NCBI GenBank assembly: GCA_031253705.1
Contig: JAIRVW010000397.1
Coordinates: 1-6,837, forward strand
Length of the DNA: 6,837 nucleotides
DNA from: Brucellaceae bacterium
GTDB taxonomy: Bacteria; Pseudomonadota; Alphaproteobacteria; Rhizobiales; Rhizobiaceae
Direction: 5' to 3'
Shown: positions 1 through 5,717 of the stretch, in pieces
Numbering within the stretch: position 1 is the stretch's first letter
Layout: every line of letters starts with the position of its first letter
Notes under the pieces: model-generated
The model's database searches: none
What the model was told of the DNA's origin: nothing
What the model saw: only the letters and a program-made list of their open reading frames with translations
Position numbers and translations under genes: made by a program

Positions 1-129
1 TGCAACGGCTGCATTCTGCATCTCAAGACTATTGATCAGACGGTACTGCATAAACAGCATCAGCCCCGCGCTGCACAACAGCACGAGCATAATGATGAAA
101 AACAGTTCTGCTCTGAAAAAACGCATCAT
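1..129 (-). CDS. Unidentified membrane protein, N-terminal fragment (runs off left edge)
   Basis: Forty-three codons are visible, from a tandem ATG ATG (129-124) to the window edge, with no stop. The product starts with a short basic stretch (MMRFFRAE), then about 19 hydrophobic residues (roughly 9-27), then a polar segment (QYRLINSLEMQ). This looks like an uncleaved N-terminal membrane anchor of the kind found in sensor kinases, chemoreceptors and other anchored proteins, but no diagnostic domain lies inside the window, so no function is assigned. In this frame the upstream stop is TAA at 177-175 and no ATG, GTG or TTG lies between it and 129, so translation probably starts at 129 or 126. 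A GGGGG tract directly precedes the ATGs, which is closer than an ideal Shine-Dalgarno spacing. The next in-frame ATG, at 90, would remove the basic residues. It follows miaA on the same strand after about 87 bp and may have its own promoter (174-203). Confidence 0.6.
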   Translation of the reverse strand, partial: MMRFFRAELFFIIMLVLLCSAGLMLFMQYRLINSLEMQNAAVA

Positions 130-173
130 CCCCCGCAGACCCGCTGTACGAAAACAACAGATTTCTGACCGAG

Positions 174-203
174 ATTAAAACTTAAGTGTTTCACCTGCGT
201 TAA
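174..203 (-). promoter_or_regulatory. Candidate sigma-70-type promoter for the left-edge membrane protein gene
   Basis: On the minus strand a TTAACG hexamer (203-198; 4 of 6 to TTGACA) and a TTTAAT hexamer (179-174; 5 of 6 to TATAAT) are separated by 18 bp. Transcription would begin near 167, about 40 bp before the ATG pair at 129/126. It lies just past the miaA stop codon, where no clear terminator hairpin is visible, so the downstream gene could also be reached by readthrough. This rests on consensus matching alone. Confidence 0.3.
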
Positions 204-216
204 CGGCCGGCAATGA

Positions 217-1128
217 TCAGACGAAGTAATCTTCTGCCCGTTCCAGTCGCCGCCAGTCCTCACCAAACTGATTACGGAACCATGTCATCTGCCGTTTGGC
301 ATATTGGCGCGTGGCGATCACTGCCAGTTCCGTTGCCTGCTCGCGTGTCATCTCACCATTGAGCCAGCTTTCGATCTCGCGCACGCCGATGGCTTTCATC
401 ACCGGCAGAGCCGCATCCGGCTGCAAAGCGAGCAGCGCCTGCACTTCCTGTGCGGCTTCGCCCTGCATCATCAGATCAAAGCGCTGCGCAATACGCTGGC
501 GCAACCATGCCCTGTCCGGCATCAACACCAGCTTCTCTGCGCTCTCAGGATCAATCAGAGCCCTGCCTTTACTGTTCTGCCAGTCGATCAGCGAGCGTCC
601 GGTACTGTCAACAACCTCCAGCGCACGGACAATACGCTGGCTGTCACCGGCCTTCAGCCGCTCCGCCATAGCCGGATCGCGCTTTTGCAACTCTTCATGC
701 AGGCGCGGCGCACCTTCTTGCCCCATACGGTTGCGCCAGTAATCCCGCACTTCGTCCTTCACCTGCGGCATATCAGACAAGCCGCCGAGCAGTGCTTTAA
801 AATACAGTCCCGTACCGCCGGTAAAGACCGGTGTGCGCCCCTGCAGTTCTGGTCTGGCCAGCAGTGCCTCTACTTCCTCCAGCCAGCGGCCGGTGGAATA
901 AAGTTGCAATGGCGAAACATGGCCGTAAAGATAATGCGGAACAATTTGCAGATCATCGGATTGCGGACGTGCTGTCAGCTGATCCAGCACATCATAAACC
1001 TGCATGGAATCACTATTTATGATATAGCCGCCGCAATCCCGCGCGAGCCGCAATGCCAATGCTGATTTACCGCTGGCAGTCGGGCCTGCGATCAGAATTG
1101 CCTTTTGTCCAACTCTCTGCTCTATCAC
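217..1128 (-). CDS. miaA: tRNA dimethylallyltransferase (tRNA A37 isopentenyltransferase)
   Basis: MiaA transfers the dimethylallyl group of DMAPP to N6 of adenosine-37 in tRNAs that read U-starting codons; this is the first step toward ms2i6A and acts in the cytoplasm. The 303-aa product has the usual family length. Visible family motifs are the P-loop GPTASGKS (residues 15-22), the DSMQVY motif (40-45) with the conserved catalytic-type aspartate at 40, the GGTGLYF segment (104-110), the AIGVREI segment (246-252) and the C-terminal [13 protein letters not shown] helix (273-285). The start is GTG at 1128-1126. The in-frame codon immediately upstream is TGA, so no earlier start is possible, and GGAG at 1139-1136 is spaced 7 nt from the GTG. 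The gene is divergent from serB, with 36 bp between the start codons. No frameshift or missing motif was seen. Confidence 0.97.
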   Translation of the reverse strand: MIEQRVGQKAILIAGPTASGKSALALRLARDCGGYIINSDSMQVYDVLDQLTARPQSDDLQIVPHYLYGHVSPLQLYSTGRWLEEVEALLARPELQGRTPVFTGGTGLYFKALLGGLSDMPQVKDEVRDYWRNRMGQEGAPRLHEELQKRDPAMAERLKAGDSQRIVRALEVVDSTGRSLIDWQNSKGRALIDPESAEKLVLMPDRAWLRQRIAQRFDLMMQGEAAQEVQALLALQPDAALPVMKAIGVREIESWLNGEMTREQATELAVIATRQYAKRQMTWFRNQFGEDWRRLERAEDYFV

Positions 1129-1139
1129 TCACATTCTCC
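1126..1139 (-). promoter_or_regulatory. Ribosome binding site fixing the GTG start of miaA
   Basis: Reading the minus strand, GGAG (1139-1136) is followed by 7 nt and then GTG (1128-1126). The intervening bases contain ATG (1134-1132) immediately followed by in-frame TGA (1131-1129). That ATG could encode only a single methionine, and it sits one base from the GGAG, too close for normal initiation. GTG is therefore the only sensible miaA start. Confidence 0.7.
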
Positions 1140-1164
1140 AAACGCACAAAGCGGAACCGGTTTT

Positions 1165-2076
1165 ATGTCCCAGCCTGCCTCACACACAGTCTCACATGTT
1201 GTCACACTGATCTGCAATCCTGCCAATCCGGTTCTGACACCTGAATTGGGGCATAAAGCCTGCGAGGCGGCTGATACGCAAGCCCTTTACTGGCTGGCAG
1301 ATGGTATTGCCTGTGATCTGCCACTGAAAACCGGCACAGATATCACAGAAATCACAGCTAAAATCAGAACCGCTCTGGGTGATGCGCCTGTGGATATTGT
1401 TCTTCAGGAACAGGATACCCGCCGCAAGAAGCTGCTGATCGCGGACATGGATTCCACCATGATCCAACAGGAATGCATTGATGAGCTGGCAGAAGAAGTC
1501 GGCCTGCGTGAACATATTGCCGGCATCACTGCCCGCGCCATGAACGGCGAGATCGCGTTTGAACCGGCCTTGCGTGAGCGTGTTGCCCTTCTCAAAGGCC
1601 TGCCGGTCAGTATTATTGATCAGGTAATTGCCAACCGCATCACTCTGACACCGGGCGGTAAAGAGCTGATCGCAACGATGAAGAAAAACGGTGCCTATAC
1701 GGCTCTGGTTTCCGGCGGCTTTACCAGCTTCACCTCCCGTATTGCAGCCATGCTCGGTTTTGATGAAAACCGCGCTAATATTCTGCTGGATGACGGCACA
1801 CATCTCACCGGCCTTGTTGCAGAACCGATCCTCGGTGCGGATGCCAAGAAGGTCAGCCTTGATGAAATCTGCGCCAAGCTTGGCATTACCGAACAACAAG
1901 CCATGGCAGTGGGTGACGGTGCCAATGATCTGCCAATGATTAAACATGCAGGCAGCGGCGTAGCACTCCATGCCAAACCTTCAGTCGCCGCACAGGCACG
2001 TCTGCGTATTGATCATGGTGATCTGACTGCTCTGCTCTATATTCAAGGCTACAGAAAAACGGATTTTGTTGTATGA
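1165..2076 (+). CDS. serB: Phosphoserine phosphatase
   Basis: SerB hydrolyses O-phospho-L-serine to L-serine, the last step of the phosphorylated serine pathway, in the cytoplasm. The 303-aa product carries all HAD-superfamily signatures: motif I DMDST (94-98) with nucleophile D94 and acid/base D96, the ECIDELAEEVG segment (103-113) typical of SerB, motif II SGGF (183-186), lysines 228/229 in the motif III position, and motif IV GDGAND (250-255). Residues 1-85 form the poorly conserved N-terminal region found in many SerB proteins. The frame is open to an earlier ATG at 1105, but that start would add 20 unconserved residues and overlap the 5' end of miaA on the other strand. The ATG at 1165 gives a length close to alphaproteobacterial SerB and leaves a normal divergent spacer, so I chose it. 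Its Shine-Dalgarno is weak (CGGAAC, about 1152-1157). The stop overlaps the next gene (ATGA). Confidence 0.95.
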   Translation: MSQPASHTVSHVVTLICNPANPVLTPELGHKACEAADTQALYWLADGIACDLPLKTGTDITEITAKIRTALGDAPVDIVLQEQDTRRKKLLIADMDSTMIQQECIDELAEEVGLREHIAGITARAMNGEIAFEPALRERVALLKGLPVSIIDQVIANRITLTPGGKELIATMKKNGAYTALVSGGFTSFTSRIAAMLGFDENRANILLDDGTHLTGLVAEPILGADAKKVSLDEICAKLGITEQQAMAVGDGANDLPMIKHAGSGVALHAKPSVAAQARLRIDHGDLTALLYIQGYRKTDFVV

Positions 2077-2651
2077 CCGCTATTATTGAAACACCCCGCC
2101 TGCTCCTGCGCAACTGGCAGGAAGATGACCGTGCATTCTTCCACGAGATCAATTCTGATCCGGAAGTGATGGAATTCTTTCCGGCTCTGCGCAGCCGTGA
2201 AGAATCCGACGCGCTGATGGATCGCATTGTGGCGATGATCAATGAAGACAATTTCGGCTTCTATGCTCTGCAGGATAAAGAGAGCGGCAATGTCGTCGGT
2301 TTCACCGGATTGATGAAAACCGATATCCCGCCATTTGTACCAAAGGGCGTGCTGGAAATCGGCTGGCGCTTAGCGCAGCGTTATTGGGGCAAAGGTTATG
2401 TGACCGAGGCAGCACTTGCCTCACTGGCCTATGCTTTTGACGAACGTGGACAGGATGAGGTTGTCTCTTTTGCTGTCCATAATAATCACCGCTCAACCTC
2501 TGTGATGAAGCGCATCGGCATGGTCAACGATCCGGAGCGCGACTTCGACCACCCGAAACTACCGGACAGCCATCCGCAGCTGAAACGCCATGTGCTTTAC
2601 ACCATCAGCAAACAACAGTGGCTGAATCAAAACGGTAAGTCTGACGCCTAA
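2073..2651 (+). CDS. GNAT-family N-acetyltransferase, RimJ/RimL type
   Basis: This 192-aa protein has the Acetyltransf_3 fold pattern seen in RimJ/RimL-like enzymes, which transfer acetyl from acetyl-CoA to an amine. Visible parts are the N-terminal strand-helix ETPRLLLRNWQEDD (6-19), the acetyl-CoA pyrophosphate-binding segment QRYWGKGYVTEA (102-113) preceded by LEIGWRL, the motif B region NNHRSTSVMKRIGM (137-150), and the C-terminal FDHPKLPDSHPQLKRHVLY segment (158-176) that recurs in one branch of the family. The substrate cannot be read from sequence: ribosomal protein N-termini, small amines or antibiotics are all used in the superfamily. The ATG overlaps the serB stop as ATGA and has only a weak upstream Shine-Dalgarno, so translation is probably coupled to serB. 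That does not by itself imply a role in serine metabolism. The gene ends 30 bp before a strong terminator hairpin. Confidence 0.9.
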   Translation: MTAIIETPRLLLRNWQEDDRAFFHEINSDPEVMEFFPALRSREESDALMDRIVAMINEDNFGFYALQDKESGNVVGFTGLMKTDIPPFVPKGVLEIGWRLAQRYWGKGYVTEAALASLAYAFDERGQDEVVSFAVHNNHRSTSVMKRIGMVNDPERDFDHPKLPDSHPQLKRHVLYTISKQQWLNQNGKSDA

Positions 2652-2681
2652 TCCGTTCATCTGATTCAATTTTCTAAAATA

Positions 2682-2717
2682 AAAAGGCCGGAGGATTGAG
2701 CAATCCTCCGGCCTTTT
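2682..2717. terminator. Bidirectional intrinsic terminator between GNAT gene and degP
   Basis: A perfect 16-bp inverted repeat (2682-2697 with 2702-2717) has a 4-nt GAGC loop and a GC-rich centre (GGCCGGAGGATT). A-tracts lie on its left side and T-tracts on its right. On the plus strand the hairpin ends in TTTTGTTT; on the minus strand in TTTTTATTTT. It sits between the stop codons of the convergent serB-GNAT unit and degP, as expected for a shared terminator. Confidence 0.93.
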
Positions 2718-2739
2718 GTTTATGCTCACGAATGAAAAA

Positions 2740-4320
2740 TCAATCAATCCGCAGCGTTACAAAGCGCAATTCACCGCTTGGCGCTGCCAGCATCAGCAGT
2801 GCATTTTTACGTCCCTGCTGTCGCAGCTTATCAATCTTCTTCTGAATATCGGCAGGCGCTTTCACCACTTCCTGCGCAAACTCAACAATCACATCCCCCG
2901 CTTTAATGCGCTTTTCTTCCGCAGCGGATTTAGCCGCCACAGCGCTGATGACAACCCCTTCCACTTCGGCAGAAATTTCATATTGCTTGCGCTGCGCATC
3001 ATCGAGCTTAACCAGACTCATACCGAGAACCGTGACACTTGCGGCTTCTTTTGCCTTGTCACCGTCCTTGGCTGCGGCTTTGTCCTTGTCCTTATTTTCA
3101 TAATCTTCAAGACGGCCGAGTTTGATCTTTACAGTCTGTTCCTTGCCTTTGCGCAGCACCAGAACTTCAACCTGTTTGCCCACCGGACTTTCAGCCACAA
3201 CGCGCGGCAGATCACGGGCATTCTCAACATCCTTGCCGTCAAATTTCAGAATGACGTCACCGGCCATCAGTTCTTTATTCTCAACGCCGCTATTGGCGAT
3301 CAGACCGGCCACCAATGCGCCCTTAGGCTCACTCATGCCGAAGCTCTCAGCCACATCATCCGTCACCGGCTGAATGCGCACACCAAGCCAGCCGCGGCGT
3401 GTTTCACCAAACTCTTCCAGCTGCTGGATAACCGTTACAGCCAGCTCTGACGGAATGGCAAAGCCGATACCGATAGAACCGCCGGTCGGCGAAATAATTG
3501 CGGTATTGATACCGATCACCTTGCCATGCATATCAAACAGCGGGCCGCCGGAATTGCCGCGATTGATCGCAGCATCGGTCTGGATGAAATTATCATAAGG
3601 CCCTGCATCAATATTGCGGTTACGGGCAGAAATAATACCAAGGGTCACAGTACCGCCGAGACCGAACGGATTACCGATCGCCATCACCCAGTCGCCGATG
3701 CGCGATTTTTCAGAATCACCAAAACCTGCAGCAGTCAGCTTGTGCTTGGCCGGATCAACTTTGAGCAGCGCAATATCAGTCTTGGTATCCGTGCCGAGCA
3801 GCTCAGCTTTCAGCTTCTTGCCGTCGGTGAAATTCACCTCGATCTCATCGGCATCGGCAATCACGTGATTATTGGTAACAACCAGCCCCTTCTCGGCATC
3901 AATCACAAAACCTGAGCCGAGCGACTGCATTTTACGGGCTGCACTGCCACCGTCTTTCTGATTTTCCTCAGAGAAGAAATCGTCAAAAAATTCCTGAAAC
4001 GGCGAGCCTTCCGGTAATTGCGGTGCAGGCTCGGCCTTCTCGTCACCGTTTTCGTCTTTCACGGTTTGCGAGGTGGAAATATTGACCACAGAATCCAGCA
4101 GGCCTTCGGCAAGATCAGCAACAGATGCAGGACCTGCCATAGATTGCCCCAGCGGCGCCAGTTTACCGGTAATCGCCGGTTGCGCAGGCTGTGCTGGTGC
4201 AGCGGCCTGCTCCTGCGCCTGCGAACCCGCAGCGCTGAATAAGACTGTACTCACAGACAAAGCAGCCAGTGCGGCACGCATAGAAAATAAAACCGTGCTG
4301 TTATTCTGATTGCGAACCAT
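2740..4320 (-). CDS. degP: Periplasmic Do-family serine protease (DegP/HtrA/MucD type)
   Basis: DegP-type proteases degrade or refold misfolded proteins in the periplasm. The 526-aa product begins with a Sec signal peptide: a basic/polar N-region, a hydrophobic core at about 15-31, and a likely cleavage after SQA at residue 35. A chymotrypsin-like domain follows with the catalytic triad H152 (TNNHVI), D182 (TDIALLK) and S257 (GNSGGP). PDZ1 spans about 305-400 (GWLGVRIQPV at its start) and PDZ2 about 430-522. A lysine/aspartate/alanine-rich linker (about 405-427) joins them. The long, acidic, Phe-rich loop before the protease core (about 86-130) is common in alphaproteobacterial members. ATG at 4320 is preceded by GGCGGAG (4333-4327) with 6 nt spacing. 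The gene lies alone between the DUF2065 terminator and its own terminator, so it is probably transcribed separately from hflKC. I could not pick a convincing promoter or heat-shock/ECF sigma site upstream. The choice among DegP, DegQ and MucD naming is arbitrary. Confidence 0.95.
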   Translation of the reverse strand: MVRNQNNSTVLFSMRAALAALSVSTVLFSAAGSQAQEQAAAPAQPAQPAITGKLAPLGQSMAGPASVADLAEGLLDSVVNISTSQTVKDENGDEKAEPAPQLPEGSPFQEFFDDFFSEENQKDGGSAARKMQSLGSGFVIDAEKGLVVTNNHVIADADEIEVNFTDGKKLKAELLGTDTKTDIALLKVDPAKHKLTAAGFGDSEKSRIGDWVMAIGNPFGLGGTVTLGIISARNRNIDAGPYDNFIQTDAAINRGNSGGPLFDMHGKVIGINTAIISPTGGSIGIGFAIPSELAVTVIQQLEEFGETRRGWLGVRIQPVTDDVAESFGMSEPKGALVAGLIANSGVENKELMAGDVILKFDGKDVENARDLPRVVAESPVGKQVEVLVLRKGKEQTVKIKLGRLEDYENKDKDKAAAKDGDKAKEAASVTVLGMSLVKLDDAQRKQYEISAEVEGVVISAVAAKSAAEEKRIKAGDVIVEFAQEVVKAPADIQKKIDKLRQQGRKNALLMLAAPSGELRFVTLRID

Positions 4321-4386
4321 CTGAAACTCCGCCTGCTTTTGTTAATGAACGCTGGTGCTTACAAACGAGTGGAAGCAAATTAAGGC

Positions 4387-4489
4387 CAGAGCATGTCGCA
4401 GTTAAATGATCTGTTTAACATCTGCAAACATGCAACCACTCAAAGGTACAAAGCGATATCTGCAGGAACATTTAACCGCAAATGCTCTG
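4387..4489. repeat. About 103-bp element with imperfect inverted-repeat arms (MITE/REP-like)
   Basis: The left arm (4387-4411) reads CAGAGCAT, then GTCGCA, then GTTAAATG and ATC. The right arm, read on the minus strand from 4489 to 4466, is CAGAGCAT, then TTGCG, then GTTAAATG and TTC. By hand alignment 21 of 25 columns match, with one gap. Both arms point inward, so the element could fold into a long imperfect hairpin. The left arm also takes part in a second, local palindrome, GTTAAA-N7-TTTAAC (4401-4419), and ATCTGCA occurs twice inside (4420-4426 and 4458-4464). No obvious target-site duplication flanks it. The style resembles short palindromic repeats of Hyphomicrobiales, including the roughly 100-bp Bru-RS elements of Brucella; that comparison is from memory and not an alignment. 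Its position upstream of degP could alternatively mean a regulatory site. Confidence 0.55.
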
Positions 4490-4510
4490 ATTGAGAACCA
4501 TAGATTAAAG

Positions 4511-4544
4511 CATTTCCGGCAAAAGCGGGAGCCGCTCTGAAATG
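4511..4544. repeat. Small palindromic element (REP-like hairpin)
   Basis: CATTTC (4511-4516) pairs with GAAATG (4539-4544). Inside, either AGCGG/CCGCT (4524-4528 with 4532-4536, 3-nt loop) or CGGC/GCCG (4517-4520 with 4531-4534) can pair. The text AGCATTTCCGGCAAAAGCGG is close to what I recall of a common intergenic palindrome in Rhizobiales genomes, apparently degenerate here. It directly abuts the hflKC-DUF2065 terminator and has no coding potential. Confidence 0.4.
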
Positions 4545-4576
4545 AAAAAGGCGTATGAAATATCATACGCCTTTTT
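4545..4576 (-). terminator. Intrinsic terminator of the hflK-hflC-DUF2065 operon
   Basis: A 14-bp perfect stem (4545-4558 with 4563-4576) has an AATA loop and core GGCGTATGA. On the minus strand it ends in TTTTTCATTT and begins 17 nt beyond the DUF2065 stop codon. The plus strand also has a seven-T run after the stem, so it could work both ways, but no plus-strand gene leads into it. Confidence 0.88.
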
Positions 4577-4592
4577 TTGATTTACCGGCAGA

Positions 4593-4778
4593 TCAGCCTC
4601 TGACCAGCCATACCACACCAACGCCCAGCACCAGAGCAACCATACCTGCGGTGCGCAGATAGTTTTCCGGCGCTTCGGAAACATCTTTAGCCATACGTCT
4701 GGCAAAGTGCGGAAAGCCGCCATAGAGCAGCCCCTCGAAAACGAGAAGCAATCCTATGGCTGTTATCAGATCATTCAC
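4593..4778 (-). CDS. DUF2065 family small membrane protein (YjeT-like)
   Basis: This 61-aa protein has two hydrophobic segments (about 3-20 and 43-59) separated by a short charged loop containing the FPHFARRMAKDV stretch. The FEGLLY-GGFP pattern and the length fit the DUF2065/YjeT family of two-TM inner-membrane proteins. The biochemical function is unknown; family members often sit directly beside hflC, which suggests a link to the HflKC-FtsH complex. The start is GTG at 4778-4776, 15 bp after the hflC stop, with a weak GGAT Shine-Dalgarno about 7 nt upstream. A 72-codon frame on the same strand (4505-4723) is a shadow of this gene and of the terminator. The gene is the last of the operon. 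Confidence 0.88.
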   Translation of the reverse strand: MNDLITAIGLLLVFEGLLYGGFPHFARRMAKDVSEAPENYLRTAGMVALVLGVGVVWLVRG

Positions 4779-4793
4779 AATACTATCCGGTCT

Positions 4794-5717
4794 TTACTGC
4801 GCGCTCTGTCCGGCACCTGCAAGCTGCTGCGGCAACTTACCGGCGGCATCCTTAAAGAAGCGGAAGAACTGTGAATCCGGCGACAGTACCATGGTTGTGC
4901 CTTCGGCCTGCAGAGCCAGACGATAGGCATTCATGGAACGGTAGAATGCGAAGAAGTCAGGGTCCTGTTTTGCAGCATCCGCAAAAATACGGCCACGCTC
5001 AGCTTCACCCTCACCGCGCAGAACTTCAGAATCGCGGTTCGCTTCAGAAACGATTTCCACAACCTGACGGTCTGCAACCGCCTTAATACGCTGGGCAGCT
5101 TCACGGCCGCGGGCACGCAGACGTTCAGCTTCAGCAAGACGTTCGGCCTTCATACGGTCAAAAGTCTGCTGGGAAACTTCAGCGGTCAGGTCAGTACGGC
5201 GAATACGTACATCCTCAATGGTCAGACCAAGGGATTCCGCATCCGGACGCAGCTGATCACGCACTTCACGCATCATGCTGCCGCGTTCTTCCGACAGAGC
5301 CGATTCAAAGCCGCGCAAACCATAGACCTGACGCAGAGCCGCATCGAGACGGGTACGCAGACGCTGTTCAGCAAGCATTGTATTTGCCGAAACAGTCTCA
5401 CGGAATTTACGGGCATTGGTAATGCGGTACACGAGGAATGCATCCACATCATAGAATTTACCGCCGGAAACCTGAACGCGGATATCGTCCAGATCAAAAC
5501 GCAGGCTGCGGTCATCAATCAGCTGCACATTATCCGCTTCCGCGAAAGCAAACGGCAGTTTGAAATAAATGCCCGGCTCGGTTTTCACATCAACGATCTG
5601 ACCAAAACGTGAGACAATCGCCTGTTGACGTTCAGTGACCACGAAAACCGACGAGTAAACCAGAAATGCGACAACAGCGAGCGCACCAACGATAAAAGGC
5701 AAACGATTCTGATTCAT
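4794..5717 (-). CDS. hflC: HflC, SPFH/band-7 subunit of the HflKC modulator of FtsH
   Basis: HflC pairs with HflK to form a large membrane-anchored cage on the periplasmic side of the inner membrane. The complex surrounds FtsH and tunes its degradation of membrane and other substrates. The 307-aa product has one N-terminal TM helix (about 8-28), an SPFH/band-7 domain from TERQQAIVSRFG (28-39) to about residue 185, a charged helical region (about 185-245, rich in AE/RL/AR) expected to form a coiled coil, and the C-terminal MVLSPDSQFFRFF stretch (276-288) typical of HflC. ATG at 5717 shares its G-to-A junction with the hflK stop (TAATG, one-base overlap) and has GGGAGG (5732-5727) 9 nt upstream, so coupled and well-initiated translation is expected. 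Length and motifs are complete. Confidence 0.96.
   Translation of the reverse strand: MNQNRLPFIVGALAVVAFLVYSSVFVVTERQQAIVSRFGQIVDVKTEPGIYFKLPFAFAEADNVQLIDDRSLRFDLDDIRVQVSGGKFYDVDAFLVYRITNARKFRETVSANTMLAEQRLRTRLDAALRQVYGLRGFESALSEERGSMMREVRDQLRPDAESLGLTIEDVRIRRTDLTAEVSQQTFDRMKAERLAEAERLRARGREAAQRIKAVADRQVVEIVSEANRDSEVLRGEGEAERGRIFADAAKQDPDFFAFYRSMNAYRLALQAEGTTMVLSPDSQFFRFFKDAAGKLPQQLAGAGQSAQ

Larger units (their letters stand above)
4321..4592. other. Spacer between degP start and DUF2065 stop
   Basis: This 272-bp stretch holds no supported gene. From the degP side it contains the degP ribosome binding site (4327-4333), about 50 bp that presumably carries the degP leader or promoter, the inverted-repeat element (4387-4489), the small palindrome (4511-4544) and the operon terminator (4545-4576). 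No promoter could be picked with confidence; the best -10/-35 pairs I tried on the minus strand match only 3 of 6 at each hexamer. Confidence 0.7.

Noticed and set aside
304..1065. 253-codon plus-strand open frame antisense to miaA
   Set aside because: It mirrors the strongly supported miaA frame; its product is His/Gln/Leu-rich without domain pattern.
1098..1126. TTGCCT...TCTATC as a serB promoter inside miaA
   Set aside because: The -35 is passable but the -10 match is poor; too weak to list as a feature.
1192..1971. 259-codon minus-strand frame antisense to serB
   Set aside because: serB has all four HAD motifs on the other strand; the antisense product shows no recognisable family features.
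2716..3450. 244-codon plus-strand frame starting just after the terminator and running antisense to degP
   Set aside because: It starts inside the T-tract of a strong terminator and lies almost entirely over the second half of degP; the product has no coherent domain.
4402..4418. Possible CtrA site, since two TTAA tetramers are close together
   Set aside because: The tetramers are 9 bp apart, whereas the CtrA consensus requires TTAA-N7-TTAA; the downstream copy at 4472-4475 also lacks a partner at N7.
4393..4494. 33-codon plus-strand frame (MSQLNDLF start) with AAGG 7 nt upstream
   Set aside because: It coincides almost exactly with the inverted-repeat element, ends at the repeat arm and has no family resemblance; the Shine-Dalgarno match is only four bases.
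4505..4723. 72-codon minus-strand frame overlapping DUF2065 and the terminator
   Set aside because: It is out of frame with the recognisable DUF2065 protein and reads through the terminator hairpin.
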